Origin: Qipengyuania vesicularis
Lineage (GTDB): Bacteria; Pseudomonadota; Alphaproteobacteria; Sphingomonadales; Sphingomonadaceae
NCBI RefSeq assembly: GCF_019711415.1
Contig: NZ_JAIGNJ010000001.1
Span: 861,001-925,000, forward strand
Length of the DNA: 64,000 nucleotides
Direction: 5' to 3'
How positions within the stretch are numbered: position 1 is the stretch's first letter; each line of letters starts with the position of its first letter. Below, in pieces: positions 38,963 through 47,774 of this stretch. Under the pieces are notes generated by a model that made no database searches, was not told where the DNA came from, and saw only the letters and a program-made list of their open reading frames with translations. Both the position numbers and the translations under genes were made by a program.

Positions 38963-39525
38963 CGCTCGATAGTCCCGACGCGGCGGATCTTCCGCTGCAA
39001 CTGCATGACCCCGTAGAGAAGGGCTTCAGCCGTCGGAGGGCATCCGGGCACATAGATATCGACCGGCACGATACGGTCGCAGCCACGCACGACGCTGTAG
39101 CTGTAGTGATAGTAGCCGCCACCATTGGCACAGCTGCCCATGGAAATGACGTATTTCGGCTCCGACATCTGGTCATAAACCTTGCGCAGCGCCGGGGCCA
39201 TCTTGTTGCACAGAGTGCCGGCAACGATCATCACGTCGCTCTGGCGCGGGGATGCGCGAGGGGCGACGCCGAAACGCTCCATATCGTAGCGCGGCATGTT
39301 GACGTGGATCATCTCCACTGCACAGCAGGCAAGGCCGAAGGTCATCCACCACAGCGAACCGGTGCGGGCCCACTGGAACAGGTCCTCGGTGCTGGTGACG
39401 AGGAAGCCCTTGTCGTTCACTTCGGTCTGGAGCGCGTGGAAATAGTCCGCGTCAGGCTGGCGCACCTCGCCCGGCTGTGCGGCGGGTACCATGTCCGGCG
39501 GGGTGATGATCGTCGAATTGCTCAT
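38959..39525 (-). CDS. nuoB: NADH-quinone oxidoreductase subunit B
   Basis: A 188-residue subunit holding cluster N2, the last electron carrier before quinone. The ligands are visible in [16 protein letters not shown] and V-P-G-C-P-P. It follows nuoA by one base. Confidence 0.97.
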   Translation of the reverse strand: MSNSTIITPPDMVPAAQPGEVRQPDADYFHALQTEVNDKGFLVTSTEDLFQWARTGSLWWMTFGLACCAVEMIHVNMPRYDMERFGVAPRASPRQSDVMIVAGTLCNKMAPALRKVYDQMSEPKYVISMGSCANGGGYYHYSYSVVRGCDRIVPVDIYVPGCPPTAEALLYGVMQLQRKIRRVGTIER

Positions 39526-39526
39526 A

Positions 39527-39901
39527 TCAGTCCCAATCCAGCGCGCCCATCTTCCACTCGTACGCCAGGCCGATGGCCAGGATACCGAGGAAGACGACCA
39601 TCGAGATCCAGCCTGCCCAGCCCGTTACATCGAGGCTGACAGCCCAGGGAAAGAGGAAGCTCGCCTCGAGGTCGAAGAGAAGAAAGGAGATCGCGACGAG
39701 GTAAAAACGCACGTCGAACTGGCTGCGGCTGTCATCGAAGGCCGGGAAGCCGCACTCATATTCGCTGAGTTTCTCCGCATCGGGCGCATGTGCCCCGGTC
39801 AGGCGCGACACGCCCATGGGCAGGAACACGAACAGGGCCGACAGGCCTACTGCGATGAAAAGAAAGATCAGGATCGGAAGATATTGTTCGAGGTCGACCA
39901 C
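39527..39901 (-). CDS. nuoA: NADH-quinone oxidoreductase subunit A
   Basis: A 124-residue three-helix subunit with the conserved E-C-G-F and F-L-L-F-D-L-E motifs. I chose the GTG at 39901, which gives the usual short N-terminus before the first helix; a frame reaching 39964 adds 21 residues of no family resemblance. First gene of the long nuo-birA-coaX-rnj operon; its promoter must lie in the 172 bases upstream. Confidence 0.93.
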   Translation of the reverse strand: MVDLEQYLPILIFLFIAVGLSALFVFLPMGVSRLTGAHAPDAEKLSEYECGFPAFDDSRSQFDVRFYLVAISFLLFDLEASFLFPWAVSLDVTGWAGWISMVVFLGILAIGLAYEWKMGALDWD

Positions 39902-40073
39902 GTATGATTCCGTCTGGGAGGGGTTTGCGGGGCTGCCTCTAGGCTTGTCGCAAAGCTGGCGCAAGGGCCAGACGGGGACAGAATGGCGTGAATTTCACAA
40001 GTGCGATTGAGCTCGTGTTAAGACCCTGCCAGCATAGCCGGCACGGGAATTACCAACAGGGATCACTATTCGC
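39902..40073. promoter_or_regulatory. Divergent intergenic region of the nuo operon
   Basis: 172 bases without a gene, between nuoA (minus) and the YbjN-like gene (plus); it must hold both promoters. I could not assign a convincing -35/-10 pair. An 11-base palindrome GTGAA-T-TTCAC at 39988-39998 is a possible operator, and CTGGC/GCCAG arms lie at about 39956-39971. Confidence 0.4.
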
Positions 40074-40553
40074 ATGCTTAAAACCACCATGTCCGGCGCG
40101 TTTGCCGTCGCATTCCTCGCAATGGCCACGCCAGCAGCAGCTGAAAATGTCACAGCCGATCTCGATCTGATCGCGAAGGTCCTTCAGGAAGAGGGGATGC
40201 AAGCGAAGATCGAGGGCGATGAGGGGAAAAAGTATATCCTCAGCGGCCTTTCAGGCTACACGTTCCAGATCCTGCCCTACGGCTGCAATGATGCGGGCGC
40301 CGATTGCAAGTGGGTCCAGTTCCGCGCGGCCTTCACGCCCGAAAAGAAGCCGAGCCTTAAGGACATCAACCAATTTGCCGCCGAGAATTTCTTCGGCCGC
40401 TTCTACATTGACCACGAAGAAGATCCGATCATCGAGATGGATATCGATCTCGAAGTGGGCGGCATGTCGCGCGAGCTCTTCATCGACAACATCGCCTACT
40501 GGGATTCGATCATGGTGAAGTACGCCGACTTCGTATTCTCCAACGACGAGTGA
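40074..40553 (+). CDS. Exported YbjN-domain protein
   Basis: A 159-residue protein with a signal peptide (about 1-23, ending A-A-A-E) and a domain resembling the YbjN family (V-L-Q-E-E-G-M-Q-A-K-I, then F-A-A-E-N-F-F-G-R-F-Y-I-D, then D-I-D-L-E-V-G-G-M). Function unknown; probably periplasmic. It ends directly next to the convergent lipoprotein gene (no bases between). Confidence 0.8.
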   Translation: MLKTTMSGAFAVAFLAMATPAAAENVTADLDLIAKVLQEEGMQAKIEGDEGKKYILSGLSGYTFQILPYGCNDAGADCKWVQFRAAFTPEKKPSLKDINQFAAENFFGRFYIDHEEDPIIEMDIDLEVGGMSRELFIDNIAYWDSIMVKYADFVFSNDE

Positions 40554-41813
40554 TTATTCGATAGGGAGGCGCCTGATCTGTGTCGGATCAGGCGTCTTTC
40601 CATCGGCCAGTTCACCGGCGACATACTTGTCCCATTGTCCATTGCCGATATAGAAGAGCGCGTCAGGGCTAAGATGACCGGAAAGGGGTTCCGTCCATTC
40701 CGAATGCGCCTGTTCAAGGATGTGGTGAGCGATAACGCGTACGCCGTCGTCGGACAGGACGAACTGCGAGATGCGCATCGGGCTGGTTCCGTTCTGGATG
40801 GCAATAAGCGAGTTTCCGCGCCGGAAAAGGGCGTCCGCGCCATCGAGAATTGCTGGAATTTCCGCGACCAGTCTCGACACCGTGCCCGACGCGAGGTCGA
40901 TAATCGCGATCCCATAGCGATAATCGCTGACATAGAGTCGCTTTCCATCGGCACTTGTCGCGAGACCCTGCGGCGAGCGAAATGTCCCGGGCTTGACGAC
41001 CACCTCGATCCTCTCCCGGTTTGGGCCAAGCTTGTAGACACCACCGCCAAGCGGATCGCTGGCGAAGATCGTCCTGTCGGCAGCGGCATGAAGGTCCGAG
41101 AGTGTCACGCCTTCCGGTGCTGCCACTCGCGGATCGCCGCTCCCGGGAACTGACCCAAGCAAGCCAGAGAAGTAGGTTTGCTCGTCTTTAGATCCGTCGA
41201 TATTGCCGGAAGCGACCCAAAGCTCCTCACTATCCGTGAAACCAGCGAATCCGGACAGATTGTCGGCACCATCGATTGTCGCGCCACTCCAGTCGCGTTC
41301 TCCTTCGCGCCCCCACACCATCCTGCCCGTCAATGAGCTGACAACCACAGCATCGCGCGCCGGGAGAATGAAAACGCTTTCCACCAATCCAGCCTTGGCG
41401 GGAACGGTCCAGGCGACTTCGCTCCGTTCTATCGGATCCGCGCCAGACAAAAGAAGCGCCTTTGCTGCCTCGGAAACCTCCTCGCCAACCAGCTTGGGTA
41501 TCTGCGCCTGGGCCCCTTCGCTGAAGACATAGCCGCGCTGCTGCAGCCAACGCAGGGTCTCGATCAGCGCTGGCCCATAGCCTGCCTGCAACTGCGCGTT
41601 CAGCAATCGAAGGCGAACGCTGCCGCTATCCGGGAAATCGCGCGACAATGCGGACAATCCCTCCAGATCAGTGATCTTGCCCGTCTCGGCATCGACCGCT
41701 CGCCACTCCGGCGATGTTTGGACGACGTTGGCCTGTTCGACTTCTGTCGCCTGATACGCGCAGCCGGCACATCCGAGCGCCGCCAGCGCGACCGATGCCG
41801 TGATCCGCATCAT
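40554..41813 (-). CDS. Lipoprotein with beta-propeller (SMP-30/NHL-like) domain
   Basis: A 419-residue protein with lipoprotein signal G-C-A-G-C (lipid Cys18) followed by a helical region (about 50-125) and a beta-propeller-like domain (from about 130) with repeats such as S-P-Q-G-L-A-T-S-A-D-G-K-R-L-Y-V-S-D-Y. The fold suggests a lactonase-like or binding role; the substrate is unknown. Its ATG overlaps the stop of the aldehyde dehydrogenase, so the two form an operon. Confidence 0.75.
   Translation of the reverse strand: MMRITASVALAALGCAGCAYQATEVEQANVVQTSPEWRAVDAETGKITDLEGLSALSRDFPDSGSVRLRLLNAQLQAGYGPALIETLRWLQQRGYVFSEGAQAQIPKLVGEEVSEAAKALLLSGADPIERSEVAWTVPAKAGLVESVFILPARDAVVVSSLTGRMVWGREGERDWSGATIDGADNLSGFAGFTDSEELWVASGNIDGSKDEQTYFSGLLGSVPGSGDPRVAAPEGVTLSDLHAAADRTIFASDPLGGGVYKLGPNRERIEVVVKPGTFRSPQGLATSADGKRLYVSDYRYGIAIIDLASGTVSRLVAEIPAILDGADALFRRGNSLIAIQNGTSPMRISQFVLSDDGVRVIAHHILEQAHSEWTEPLSGHLSPDALFYIGNGQWDKYVAGELADGKTPDPTQIRRLPIE
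40568..40599 (+). terminator. Hairpin after the YbjN-like gene, inside the convergent gene
   Basis: An 11-base stem (40568-40578 with 40586-40596, one G-T pair), 7-base loop and three T. It lies 15 bases after the plus-strand stop, within the last codons of the minus-strand lipoprotein gene. Confidence 0.55.
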
Positions 41814-43240
41814 TTCATCATCATCTTGACGGCTTTCTCGGTTGCCGGACCATAAGGTGGCTTGAATCCGCCAAGCTTCGCGACATCGATCTTGGGCTGG
41901 GTATAGACGCTGCGCGCGTGGCTGAACTCACGGAAGCCCTCGACGCCGTGATAGCTGCCCATGCCGCTCGGACCGACACCGCCGAATGGCAGGTCCTCCA
42001 TCGAAACGTGAAAGATCACGTCGTTCACGGTCACGCCGCCGCTGATCGTGCGCTTGAGCACCTTTTCGCGCTCACCATCGTCTTGGCCGAAGTAGTAGAG
42101 GCCGAGCGGTCGATCGTTCTCGTTCACATAGTCGATGGCCTCATCGATGTGCCCGTAGGTTTTCACAGGGAGGACGGGACCGAATATCTCCTCCTGCATC
42201 GCCTTCATGTCATCGGTGACGCCCTTGAGGATCGTCAGCGGCATCTTGCGGGCATTGCTGGAGCCGAAATCCTCATTACCCGGATTGACCTCGATCACCT
42301 CTGCGCCCTTGTCGCGTGCATCGGCGACCATGTCTTGGAGGCGATCGAAATGGCGATCCGACACGAGGCTCGCATAGTCATCGTTCTCAAGCATGGTCGG
42401 GTACATGTTGGCCGTGCCCTGCCATACGCCATGGATGGCCTCGTCCTGCTTGGACTCCGGAACATAGAGGTAATCGGGCGCAAGGCAGATCTGTCCCGCA
42501 TTCATCATCTTGCCGAGCGCGATACGTTCGCCAGCCTTGGCGAAATCGGCGCTCTCGCCGAGGAAAACCGGGCTCTTCCCGCCCAGCTCGAGCGTGACCG
42601 GCACCAGATTCTTCGAGGCCGATTCCATCACTTTCCGACCGGTCGCGGTCGAACCGGTGAAAACGAGGTGATCGAAGGGCAACTCCGAGAAAGCAGCGGC
42701 AACTTCCGGACCGCCGGTGAAGACGGCGCATTCATCGGCGCTGAAATATTCTTCGACCAGCTCCTTCATCATCAGGCTGGTCTTGGCAGTGAATTCACTT
42801 GGCTTGATCATCGCCCGGTTGCCTGCGGCAAAAACCTGCATGAGCGGGCCGAAGGTAAGGTTCACCGGAAAGTTCCACGGTGAAAGGATGCCGACTACGC
42901 CCTTGGGCTCGTAGCGAACTTCGGCCTTGGCGCCGAGCAGGCCGAGAGGGAACTGCACGCTCCGTTTCTCGCTGCGCGACCATTTGCCCATGTGCTTGAG
43001 GCAGTACTTGCCGAAATTCACCGTTCCGGCGATGTCGGTGATCATCGACTGGTGTGGCGACCGATTGCCGAAGTCCGAGCTCATCACCTTGCACAGATCG
43101 TCGCCGTGTTCCTTCAGGAGCTTCATGGCGCGCTCGATGCGGCTCTTCCGCGCATCCATGGGTTCGGGCCGTGTCTGGGTATGGACCGCGCGCTGCTTGC
43201 GCAGGATCTCTTCCATCTGGACCCGCTGGTCGTCCGCCAT
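41810..43240 (-). CDS. Coniferyl-aldehyde-dehydrogenase-type aldehyde dehydrogenase
   Basis: A 476-residue NAD(P)-dependent aldehyde dehydrogenase of the class-3-like group that includes coniferyl aldehyde dehydrogenases. The cofactor motif S-P-W-N-F-P, Glu218 (L-E-L-G-G-K) and the nucleophile Cys252 (G-Q-I-C-L-A-P-D-Y) are present, with the C-terminal S-G-M-G-S-Y-H-G. The true substrate could be aromatic or fatty aldehydes. It is divergent from the thiolase gene and coupled to the lipoprotein gene downstream. Confidence 0.88.
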   Translation of the reverse strand: MADDQRVQMEEILRKQRAVHTQTRPEPMDARKSRIERAMKLLKEHGDDLCKVMSSDFGNRSPHQSMITDIAGTVNFGKYCLKHMGKWSRSEKRSVQFPLGLLGAKAEVRYEPKGVVGILSPWNFPVNLTFGPLMQVFAAGNRAMIKPSEFTAKTSLMMKELVEEYFSADECAVFTGGPEVAAAFSELPFDHLVFTGSTATGRKVMESASKNLVPVTLELGGKSPVFLGESADFAKAGERIALGKMMNAGQICLAPDYLYVPESKQDEAIHGVWQGTANMYPTMLENDDYASLVSDRHFDRLQDMVADARDKGAEVIEVNPGNEDFGSSNARKMPLTILKGVTDDMKAMQEEIFGPVLPVKTYGHIDEAIDYVNENDRPLGLYYFGQDDGEREKVLKRTISGGVTVNDVIFHVSMEDLPFGGVGPSGMGSYHGVEGFREFSHARSVYTQPKIDVAKLGGFKPPYGPATEKAVKMMMK

Positions 43241-43329
43241 CGTATTCTCTCCTGCTTCGTGTTGCGCCGCAGCGACGCACGTCCTATCTCGGCGCGCAGA
43301 TATTCCAGACTACAAGGACCAGCACAAGC

Positions 43330-44526
43330 ATGACCCAGTTCAGCGCATCCGATCCCGTCGTCATCCTGTCCTACGCCCGAACGCCGATGGGCAGCATGCA
43401 GGGTGCCCTCGCCGATGTATCCGCAACCGATCTCGGTGCTACGGCAGTCAAGGCGGCGGTAGAGCGCTCTGGTGTACCGGCGGACAAGTTCGACCGCACC
43501 TATATGGGCTGCGTCCTTCCGGCCGGTCTCGGCCAGGCCCCAGCCCGCCAGGCGTCGATCAAGGCGGGACTCCCCAAATCCGTACAGGCAACCACCGTCA
43601 ACAAGGTCTGCGGCAGCGGCATGCAGACGGTCATCATGGGCGCCGAAGCCCTCGCCAGCGGCACGGTGGATTACGTGGTTGCAGGCGGCATGGAGAGCAT
43701 GACCAATGCGCCCTACCTGCTCAAGAAGCACCGCGGCGGTGCTCGCATCGGCCATGACACGACCTACGATCACATGTTCCTTGATGGCCTCGAAGATGCC
43801 TACGAGGAGGGCCGCGCGATGGGCACATTCGCGCAGGATACAGCCAACGAATACCAGCTCACGCGTGAGCAGATGGACGATTACTCGATCGAATCGCTCC
43901 GCCGCGCCAATGCCGCCATCGGAAGCGGCGCTTTCGCAGACGAAGTAGTCGGCGTGACCTTCGCGACCCGCAAGGGCGAGGTTACCGTCGACACGGACGA
44001 AGCGCCCGGCCGCGGCAATCCGGACAAGATCCCGCAGCTTCGCCCTGCCTTCGCCAAGGACGGCACGATCACCGCAGCGACCTCCTCGTCGATCTCCGAC
44101 GGTGCTGCTGCCGTCGTGCTGACCCGCGACAGCGTAGCCAAGGCCAATGGCCAGGAGCCGGTCGCCAAGATCGTCGCCATGGCCGCCCATGCGCAGGAAC
44201 CGAGCGAGTTCACGGTCGCCCCTGTCGGCGCAATCCAAAAGGTACTCGACAAGGCTGGATGGTCGGCGGACGACGTTGACCTTTGGGAAGTCAACGAAGC
44301 CTTCGCCTGCGTCGCCATGTTCGCAATGCGCGACATCGGCATACCGCACGAAAAGATCAACGTGAACGGCGGGGGCACGGCATTGGGTCACCCGATCGGC
44401 GCCAGCGGCACGCGGATCATCGTCACGCTGCTCAACGCATTGAAAGCGCAAGGCAAGAAGCGCGGCGTCGCATCGCTATGCATCGGCGGCGGCGAAGCAA
44501 CCGCGGTGGCCGTCGAACTGACCTAA
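43330..44526 (+). CDS. Acetyl-CoA acetyltransferase (thiolase)
   Basis: A 398-residue thiolase, condensing or cleaving acetoacetyl-CoA. Active-site residues are Cys94 (N-K-V-C-G-S-G), His354 (G-H-P-I-G-A-S-G) and Cys384 (S-L-C-I-G-G-G). The ATG at 43330 gives the normal N-terminus; the frame from 43054 overlaps the divergent gene and is rejected. Whether it serves PHB, amino-acid or lipid breakdown cannot be told from this context. Confidence 0.93.
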   Translation: MTQFSASDPVVILSYARTPMGSMQGALADVSATDLGATAVKAAVERSGVPADKFDRTYMGCVLPAGLGQAPARQASIKAGLPKSVQATTVNKVCGSGMQTVIMGAEALASGTVDYVVAGGMESMTNAPYLLKKHRGGARIGHDTTYDHMFLDGLEDAYEEGRAMGTFAQDTANEYQLTREQMDDYSIESLRRANAAIGSGAFADEVVGVTFATRKGEVTVDTDEAPGRGNPDKIPQLRPAFAKDGTITAATSSSISDGAAAVVLTRDSVAKANGQEPVAKIVAMAAHAQEPSEFTVAPVGAIQKVLDKAGWSADDVDLWEVNEAFACVAMFAMRDIGIPHEKINVNGGGTALGHPIGASGTRIIVTLLNALKAQGKKRGVASLCIGGGEATAVAVELT

Positions 44527-44568
44527 TCTCGTCGGCGATTGTCAAACCTCTCGGGCGGGCGCATGAAC

Positions 44569-44596
44569 CCGGTCGATCCGCAAGAAGATCGACCGG
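44569..44596. terminator. Perfect 10-base hairpin after the thiolase gene
   Basis: CCGGTCGATC and its exact complement separated by 8 bases. There is no following T-run, so it may be a processing or attenuation structure in the leader of the lipoprotein gene rather than a terminator. Confidence 0.4.
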
Positions 44597-44638
44597 TTCG
44601 CGTACGAGTCGCACCAACGATTTGAGAGGATTGACCCA

Positions 44639-45052
44639 ATGAAGAAGATCGTATCCCTGGTCGCGATTGCCGGGCTGGCAGCCTGTTCCCAGGCGGAAGA
44701 GGCTGACGATACCGACACGATGGCAGACGCCACTGCCGTGACAGAGCAGGAAGCTGCCACAGAAGCGGAGGCTATGGCCCCCGGAGACTACGTGTCGGTC
44801 TATCCCGATGGGACCGAAGTCGCCTTTACCACCAATGCCGATGGCTCCTGGACGGCCAGCAGCAGCGATGGGGGGTCCGCAGCTGGCAGGATCGAACAGC
44901 GCGATGGCAAGAACTGCTTCGTTAGCGACCCACCGTCCGAGGACGATAGCTGCTGGACACCACGTGTGATGAACGAAGACGGTAGCTGGACGTCAACGAA
45001 CGATGCCGGTGTCACCGTCACGGTTCGCCCGGCCGAAGCAGCCGCCGAATAG
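44639..45052 (+). CDS. Small lipoprotein, copy 1 of a tandem pair
   Basis: A 137-residue protein with a lipoprotein signal (G-L-A-A-C), an acidic Thr/Ala/Glu linker and a small domain with two cysteines (N-C-F and S-C-W). The preceding G-A-G-A-G-G at about 44625 is a good ribosome binding site. The order N-A-D-G, then C, then C-W, then D-G-S-W is shared with the next gene, showing they are paralogues. Function unknown. Confidence 0.75.
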   Translation: MKKIVSLVAIAGLAACSQAEEADDTDTMADATAVTEQEAATEAEAMAPGDYVSVYPDGTEVAFTTNADGSWTASSSDGGSAAGRIEQRDGKNCFVSDPPSEDDSCWTPRVMNEDGSWTSTNDAGVTVTVRPAEAAAE

Positions 45053-45069
45053 ATACCTGGAACGCTGGG

Positions 45070-45099
45070 GGGGATGTCGCAGGCAAGCGCGACATCCCC
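45070..45099 (+). terminator. Hairpin between the two small lipoprotein genes
   Basis: A perfect 11-base stem (GGGGATGTCGC with its complement) and 8-base loop, 17 bases after the first lipoprotein stop. The downstream stretch is pyrimidine-rich but not a clean T-run. Confidence 0.6.
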
Positions 45100-45190
45100 T
45101 CAACTTTCTCAAAGCGACGGAATTTTCGGGACCGAAGTCGCGCTCTTCTCGTTCCACTGGCATCACCAATTCCATTCGGGAGGAGAAATC

Positions 45191-45589
45191 GTGAAGAAGA
45201 TTGTTTTAGCGTTCGCCGCATCTACCGCACTGGCCGCCTGCGGCTCCAATGAGGCTGAAGCACCTGTCGAGCCCGCCGACACTACGGTTGCGCAGACTGA
45301 TACAGCCAGTGCTGGCCAGATGGCCGGGACCTATGAAATAACCGATTCCGACGGAACGGTGACACGCCAGGAGGTCAATGCCGATGGCACATATGTCGAT
45401 CGCGACCTCGACGGGAATGAGATCGAACGCGGTACCTGGCGCCAGTCAGGCGACCAACTCTGCTACGATGCGGAAGGCGATGCTGCAGAGATTTGCTGGA
45501 TCGGCGGCGCGCCAGGTGCGGATGGGTCATTCGAAGCCACGACACCCGACGGTTCTGCCAGCGCAACGATCCGCAAGATCGAAGACTGA
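45191..45589 (+). CDS. Small lipoprotein, copy 2 of a tandem pair
   Basis: A 132-residue protein starting at a GTG with an excellent GGGAGGAG ribosome binding site about seven bases upstream. Signal T-A-L-A-A-C, then an acidic linker, then a domain with G-T-Y-E-I-T-D-S-D-G, N-A-D-G-T-Y, L-C-Y-D and I-C-W. It parallels the previous gene. A frame beginning at 45074 runs through the hairpin and is rejected. Confidence 0.75.
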   Translation: MKKIVLAFAASTALAACGSNEAEAPVEPADTTVAQTDTASAGQMAGTYEITDSDGTVTRQEVNADGTYVDRDLDGNEIERGTWRQSGDQLCYDAEGDAAEICWIGGAPGADGSFEATTPDGSASATIRKIED

Positions 45590-45626
45590 AGGCCAGACCC
45601 GCTCAGCTAGCAGCGAGTAAAAAGAG

Positions 45627-45657
45627 AAGGGGCAGCTTTCCTGGCTGCCCCTTTCTT
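45627..45657. terminator. Rho-independent terminator after the second lipoprotein
   Basis: A 10-base stem (AAGGGGCAGC with its complement), 7-base loop, then TTTCTT-type tail. It lies between convergent genes and its A-rich left flank lets it work in both directions. Confidence 0.85.
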
Positions 45658-45688
45658 CGTCGGATGTCTTAGGAGAGTATTGCCGCCT

Positions 45689-46156
45689 TCAGGAGCCGTC
45701 CGTCCCCCACAGCCGTTCCTGCCGGACCCAGCCCGCACGATTGCCAATCGTCAATTCGCACCAGCCCCTGCTGCAATCACCCAGCGAGCCGACAACCCCG
45801 GGTTCAAGCCGCCACTTCAGAGTCGAGGATTGGTCGGCATCCTCATACATGGCGGCCAGGCCCTCGCCCGCTACGATCGCAGAGCGTTCGGGACTCAGCA
45901 GCCTCGCCGCGATCCAGCCCTGGGTGCCGTCGGGGTCCTGAACAAGGCGCCAGCCCTCCATAACCCGCACGACCTTCACCGGGAGGCCTTTGCGGCGATA
46001 GACCCAATCGATCTTGTAGTCCGCGCTCGGGCCCACGCGCATGTTGATCTCATTCGCCCGCAGGCTCGCCCAATAGGGCGTCTCGCGATCCTGGGCCTTG
46101 GCGGGAATGCTCAGCGCCGCCAGTGCGAGCATGGTTGTGAAGATGCGCCCTTTCAT
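45689..46156 (-). CDS. Exported SH3-domain protein
   Basis: A 155-residue protein with a signal peptide (about 1-22, A-K-A-Q) and two SH3b-like segments: M-R-V-G-P-S-A-D-Y then G-W-R-L-V; and A-M-Y-E-D-A-D then W-C-E-L-T-I-G-N-R-A-G-W-V. Such domains bind peptidoglycan or other ligands in the periplasm. I chose the ATG at 46156, with GGGAAA upstream; an ATG at 46177 and a frame start at 46234 are longer alternatives. Confidence 0.8.
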   Translation of the reverse strand: MKGRIFTTMLALAALSIPAKAQDRETPYWASLRANEINMRVGPSADYKIDWVYRRKGLPVKVVRVMEGWRLVQDPDGTQGWIAARLLSPERSAIVAGEGLAAMYEDADQSSTLKWRLEPGVVGSLGDCSRGWCELTIGNRAGWVRQERLWGTDGS

Positions 46157-46240
46157 GAGGATTTCCCTTATCCGCATTGTCGCTTTGCTACAACGGCTGC
46201 TTGACGGTCCCGATCTCAAGGGCGTAGCGCTCAACGCTGC

Positions 46241-47266
46241 ATGAACACGATCGCATCTCCCTCATCCGCTCCCGAAAAGCGTCTCGATCGACAACCGCGG
46301 GTCGTCGTAACCCGCCGCCTCGGGCCGGCCGTCGAAGACCGGATGGGTGAGTTGTTCGATGTCCGCACCAATGCAACCGACATGCCGCTCACACGCGAGC
46401 AGTTGATCGAGGCGATGCAGGATTGTGACGTCCTGGTCCCCACAGTCACCGACCAGATCGACGCGGAGATGATTGGGCAGGCGGGCAAGGACTTGCGCCT
46501 GATCGCCAACTTTGGCGCAGGGACCGAGCATATCGACCTTGAAGCGGCGGCGGCGGCGAAGATCATGGTCACCAACACGCCCGGCGTCTTCACCGATGAT
46601 ACCGCCGACCTCGCCATGGCGGGGATCATTGGCGTGCCGCGTCGCGTGCGCGAGGGCGTCGAACTGATCCGCAGCGGCGAATGGACAGGGTGGGCCCCTA
46701 CAGCCATGCTCGGCCGCAAACTGGGCGGCAAGACGCTCGGCATCGTCGGCATGGGGCGGATCGGGCAAGCTGTCGCGCACCGTGCCCGAGCTTTCGGGCT
46801 CGAGATTGCCTACCACAACCGCAAGCGCCTGCCTGAAGCGATCGAGCGTATGTTCGGGGCGGCCTATGTCGAGGATCTGGACGACCTCGTCTCGCAAGCC
46901 GACATCCTCACGCTGCATTGCCCCTCCAGCCCCGACAACCGCCACATGATCGATGCCCGGCGCTTCGAATTGATGAAGGAAGGCTCTTGCCTCATCAACA
47001 CGGCGCGTGGCGATCTCGTCGATCAGGAAGCACTGATCGCAGCGCTCGAAAGCGGCCATCTCGCGGGTGCGGGCCTGGACGTGTACCCGGATGAGCCCCG
47101 TGTGGATCGCAGGCTTATCCGCCATCCCAATGTCATGACCCTACCCCATATCGGAAGCGCGACGCGCGAAGGGCGCGAGGATTCGGGAATGAAGGTGATC
47201 GCGAATATCCGCATGTGGGCCGACGGTCATCGCCCGCCCGACCAGGTTTTGAGCGGTCTTGGCTAA
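46241..47266 (+). CDS. D-2-hydroxyacid dehydrogenase (glyoxylate/hydroxypyruvate reductase type)
   Basis: A 341-residue NAD(P)-dependent enzyme reducing 2-oxoacids. The nucleotide-binding G-M-G-R-I-G, catalytic Arg in N-T-A-R-G-D, Glu in P-D-E-P and His in L-P-H-I-G-S-A-T are in order. The sequence is closest, as I recognise it, to bacterial glyoxylate reductases. Divergent from the SH3 gene. Confidence 0.9.
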   Translation: MNTIASPSSAPEKRLDRQPRVVVTRRLGPAVEDRMGELFDVRTNATDMPLTREQLIEAMQDCDVLVPTVTDQIDAEMIGQAGKDLRLIANFGAGTEHIDLEAAAAAKIMVTNTPGVFTDDTADLAMAGIIGVPRRVREGVELIRSGEWTGWAPTAMLGRKLGGKTLGIVGMGRIGQAVAHRARAFGLEIAYHNRKRLPEAIERMFGAAYVEDLDDLVSQADILTLHCPSSPDNRHMIDARRFELMKEGSCLINTARGDLVDQEALIAALESGHLAGAGLDVYPDEPRVDRRLIRHPNVMTLPHIGSATREGREDSGMKVIANIRMWADGHRPPDQVLSGLG

Positions 47267-47308
47267 CGAGGCTTGTCCCCTGCGCGCCATGCTGTAATCG
47301 CTCTCGCC

Positions 47309-47737
47309 ATGGACGAATTCACCACGCAGATCGAAGCGCTCGAACACCTCTGGATGCGCAGTTGGGTGCAGCGCGATCGCAACCAGATGAAGGCACTGGC
47401 TGCCCGCGATTTCATTTTCCTGCTCGGATCGAAGAAGCCGGCCATCCTCGACCGTGCCAGCTGGCTGGAAGCGGCTACAACCCGATTCCGCTGCAATGGC
47501 TATCGCTTCGACGAAGTCTATGTCCGCCGGCATGGTAACATTGCGGTGTTCGCCACGCGAATGACTTTGGATGCCACGATGGGCGACCACGAATGGTCGG
47601 GCGAAACCTGGCTCATGGACCTTTGGCAAAAGGGCAAAGTGCGCCGTAAGTGGCGGATCGTCGAGCGCACCATCTCGCGCCCCGATACCGACGGCAAGAT
47701 GCCCGACGCGATCCGCTCAATGCAACTGTGGCGTTAG
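47309..47737 (+). CDS. DUF4440/SnoaL-like protein
   Basis: A 142-residue protein with the NTF2-like fold pattern: E-A-L-E-H-L-W-M-R-S-W-V-Q-R-D near the N-terminus, F-I-F-L-L-G-S, then W-S-G-E-T-W-L-M-D-L-W-Q-K-G-K-V-R-R-K-W-R-I-V-E. Function unknown. The ATG at 47309 gives the family N-terminus; an in-frame start at 47273 is less likely. Confidence 0.75.
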   Translation: MDEFTTQIEALEHLWMRSWVQRDRNQMKALAARDFIFLLGSKKPAILDRASWLEAATTRFRCNGYRFDEVYVRRHGNIAVFATRMTLDATMGDHEWSGETWLMDLWQKGKVRRKWRIVERTISRPDTDGKMPDAIRSMQLWR

Positions 47738-47774
47738 ACTTGACGCGCGAGGCGAGGGTTTACCGTTCGCTCTA

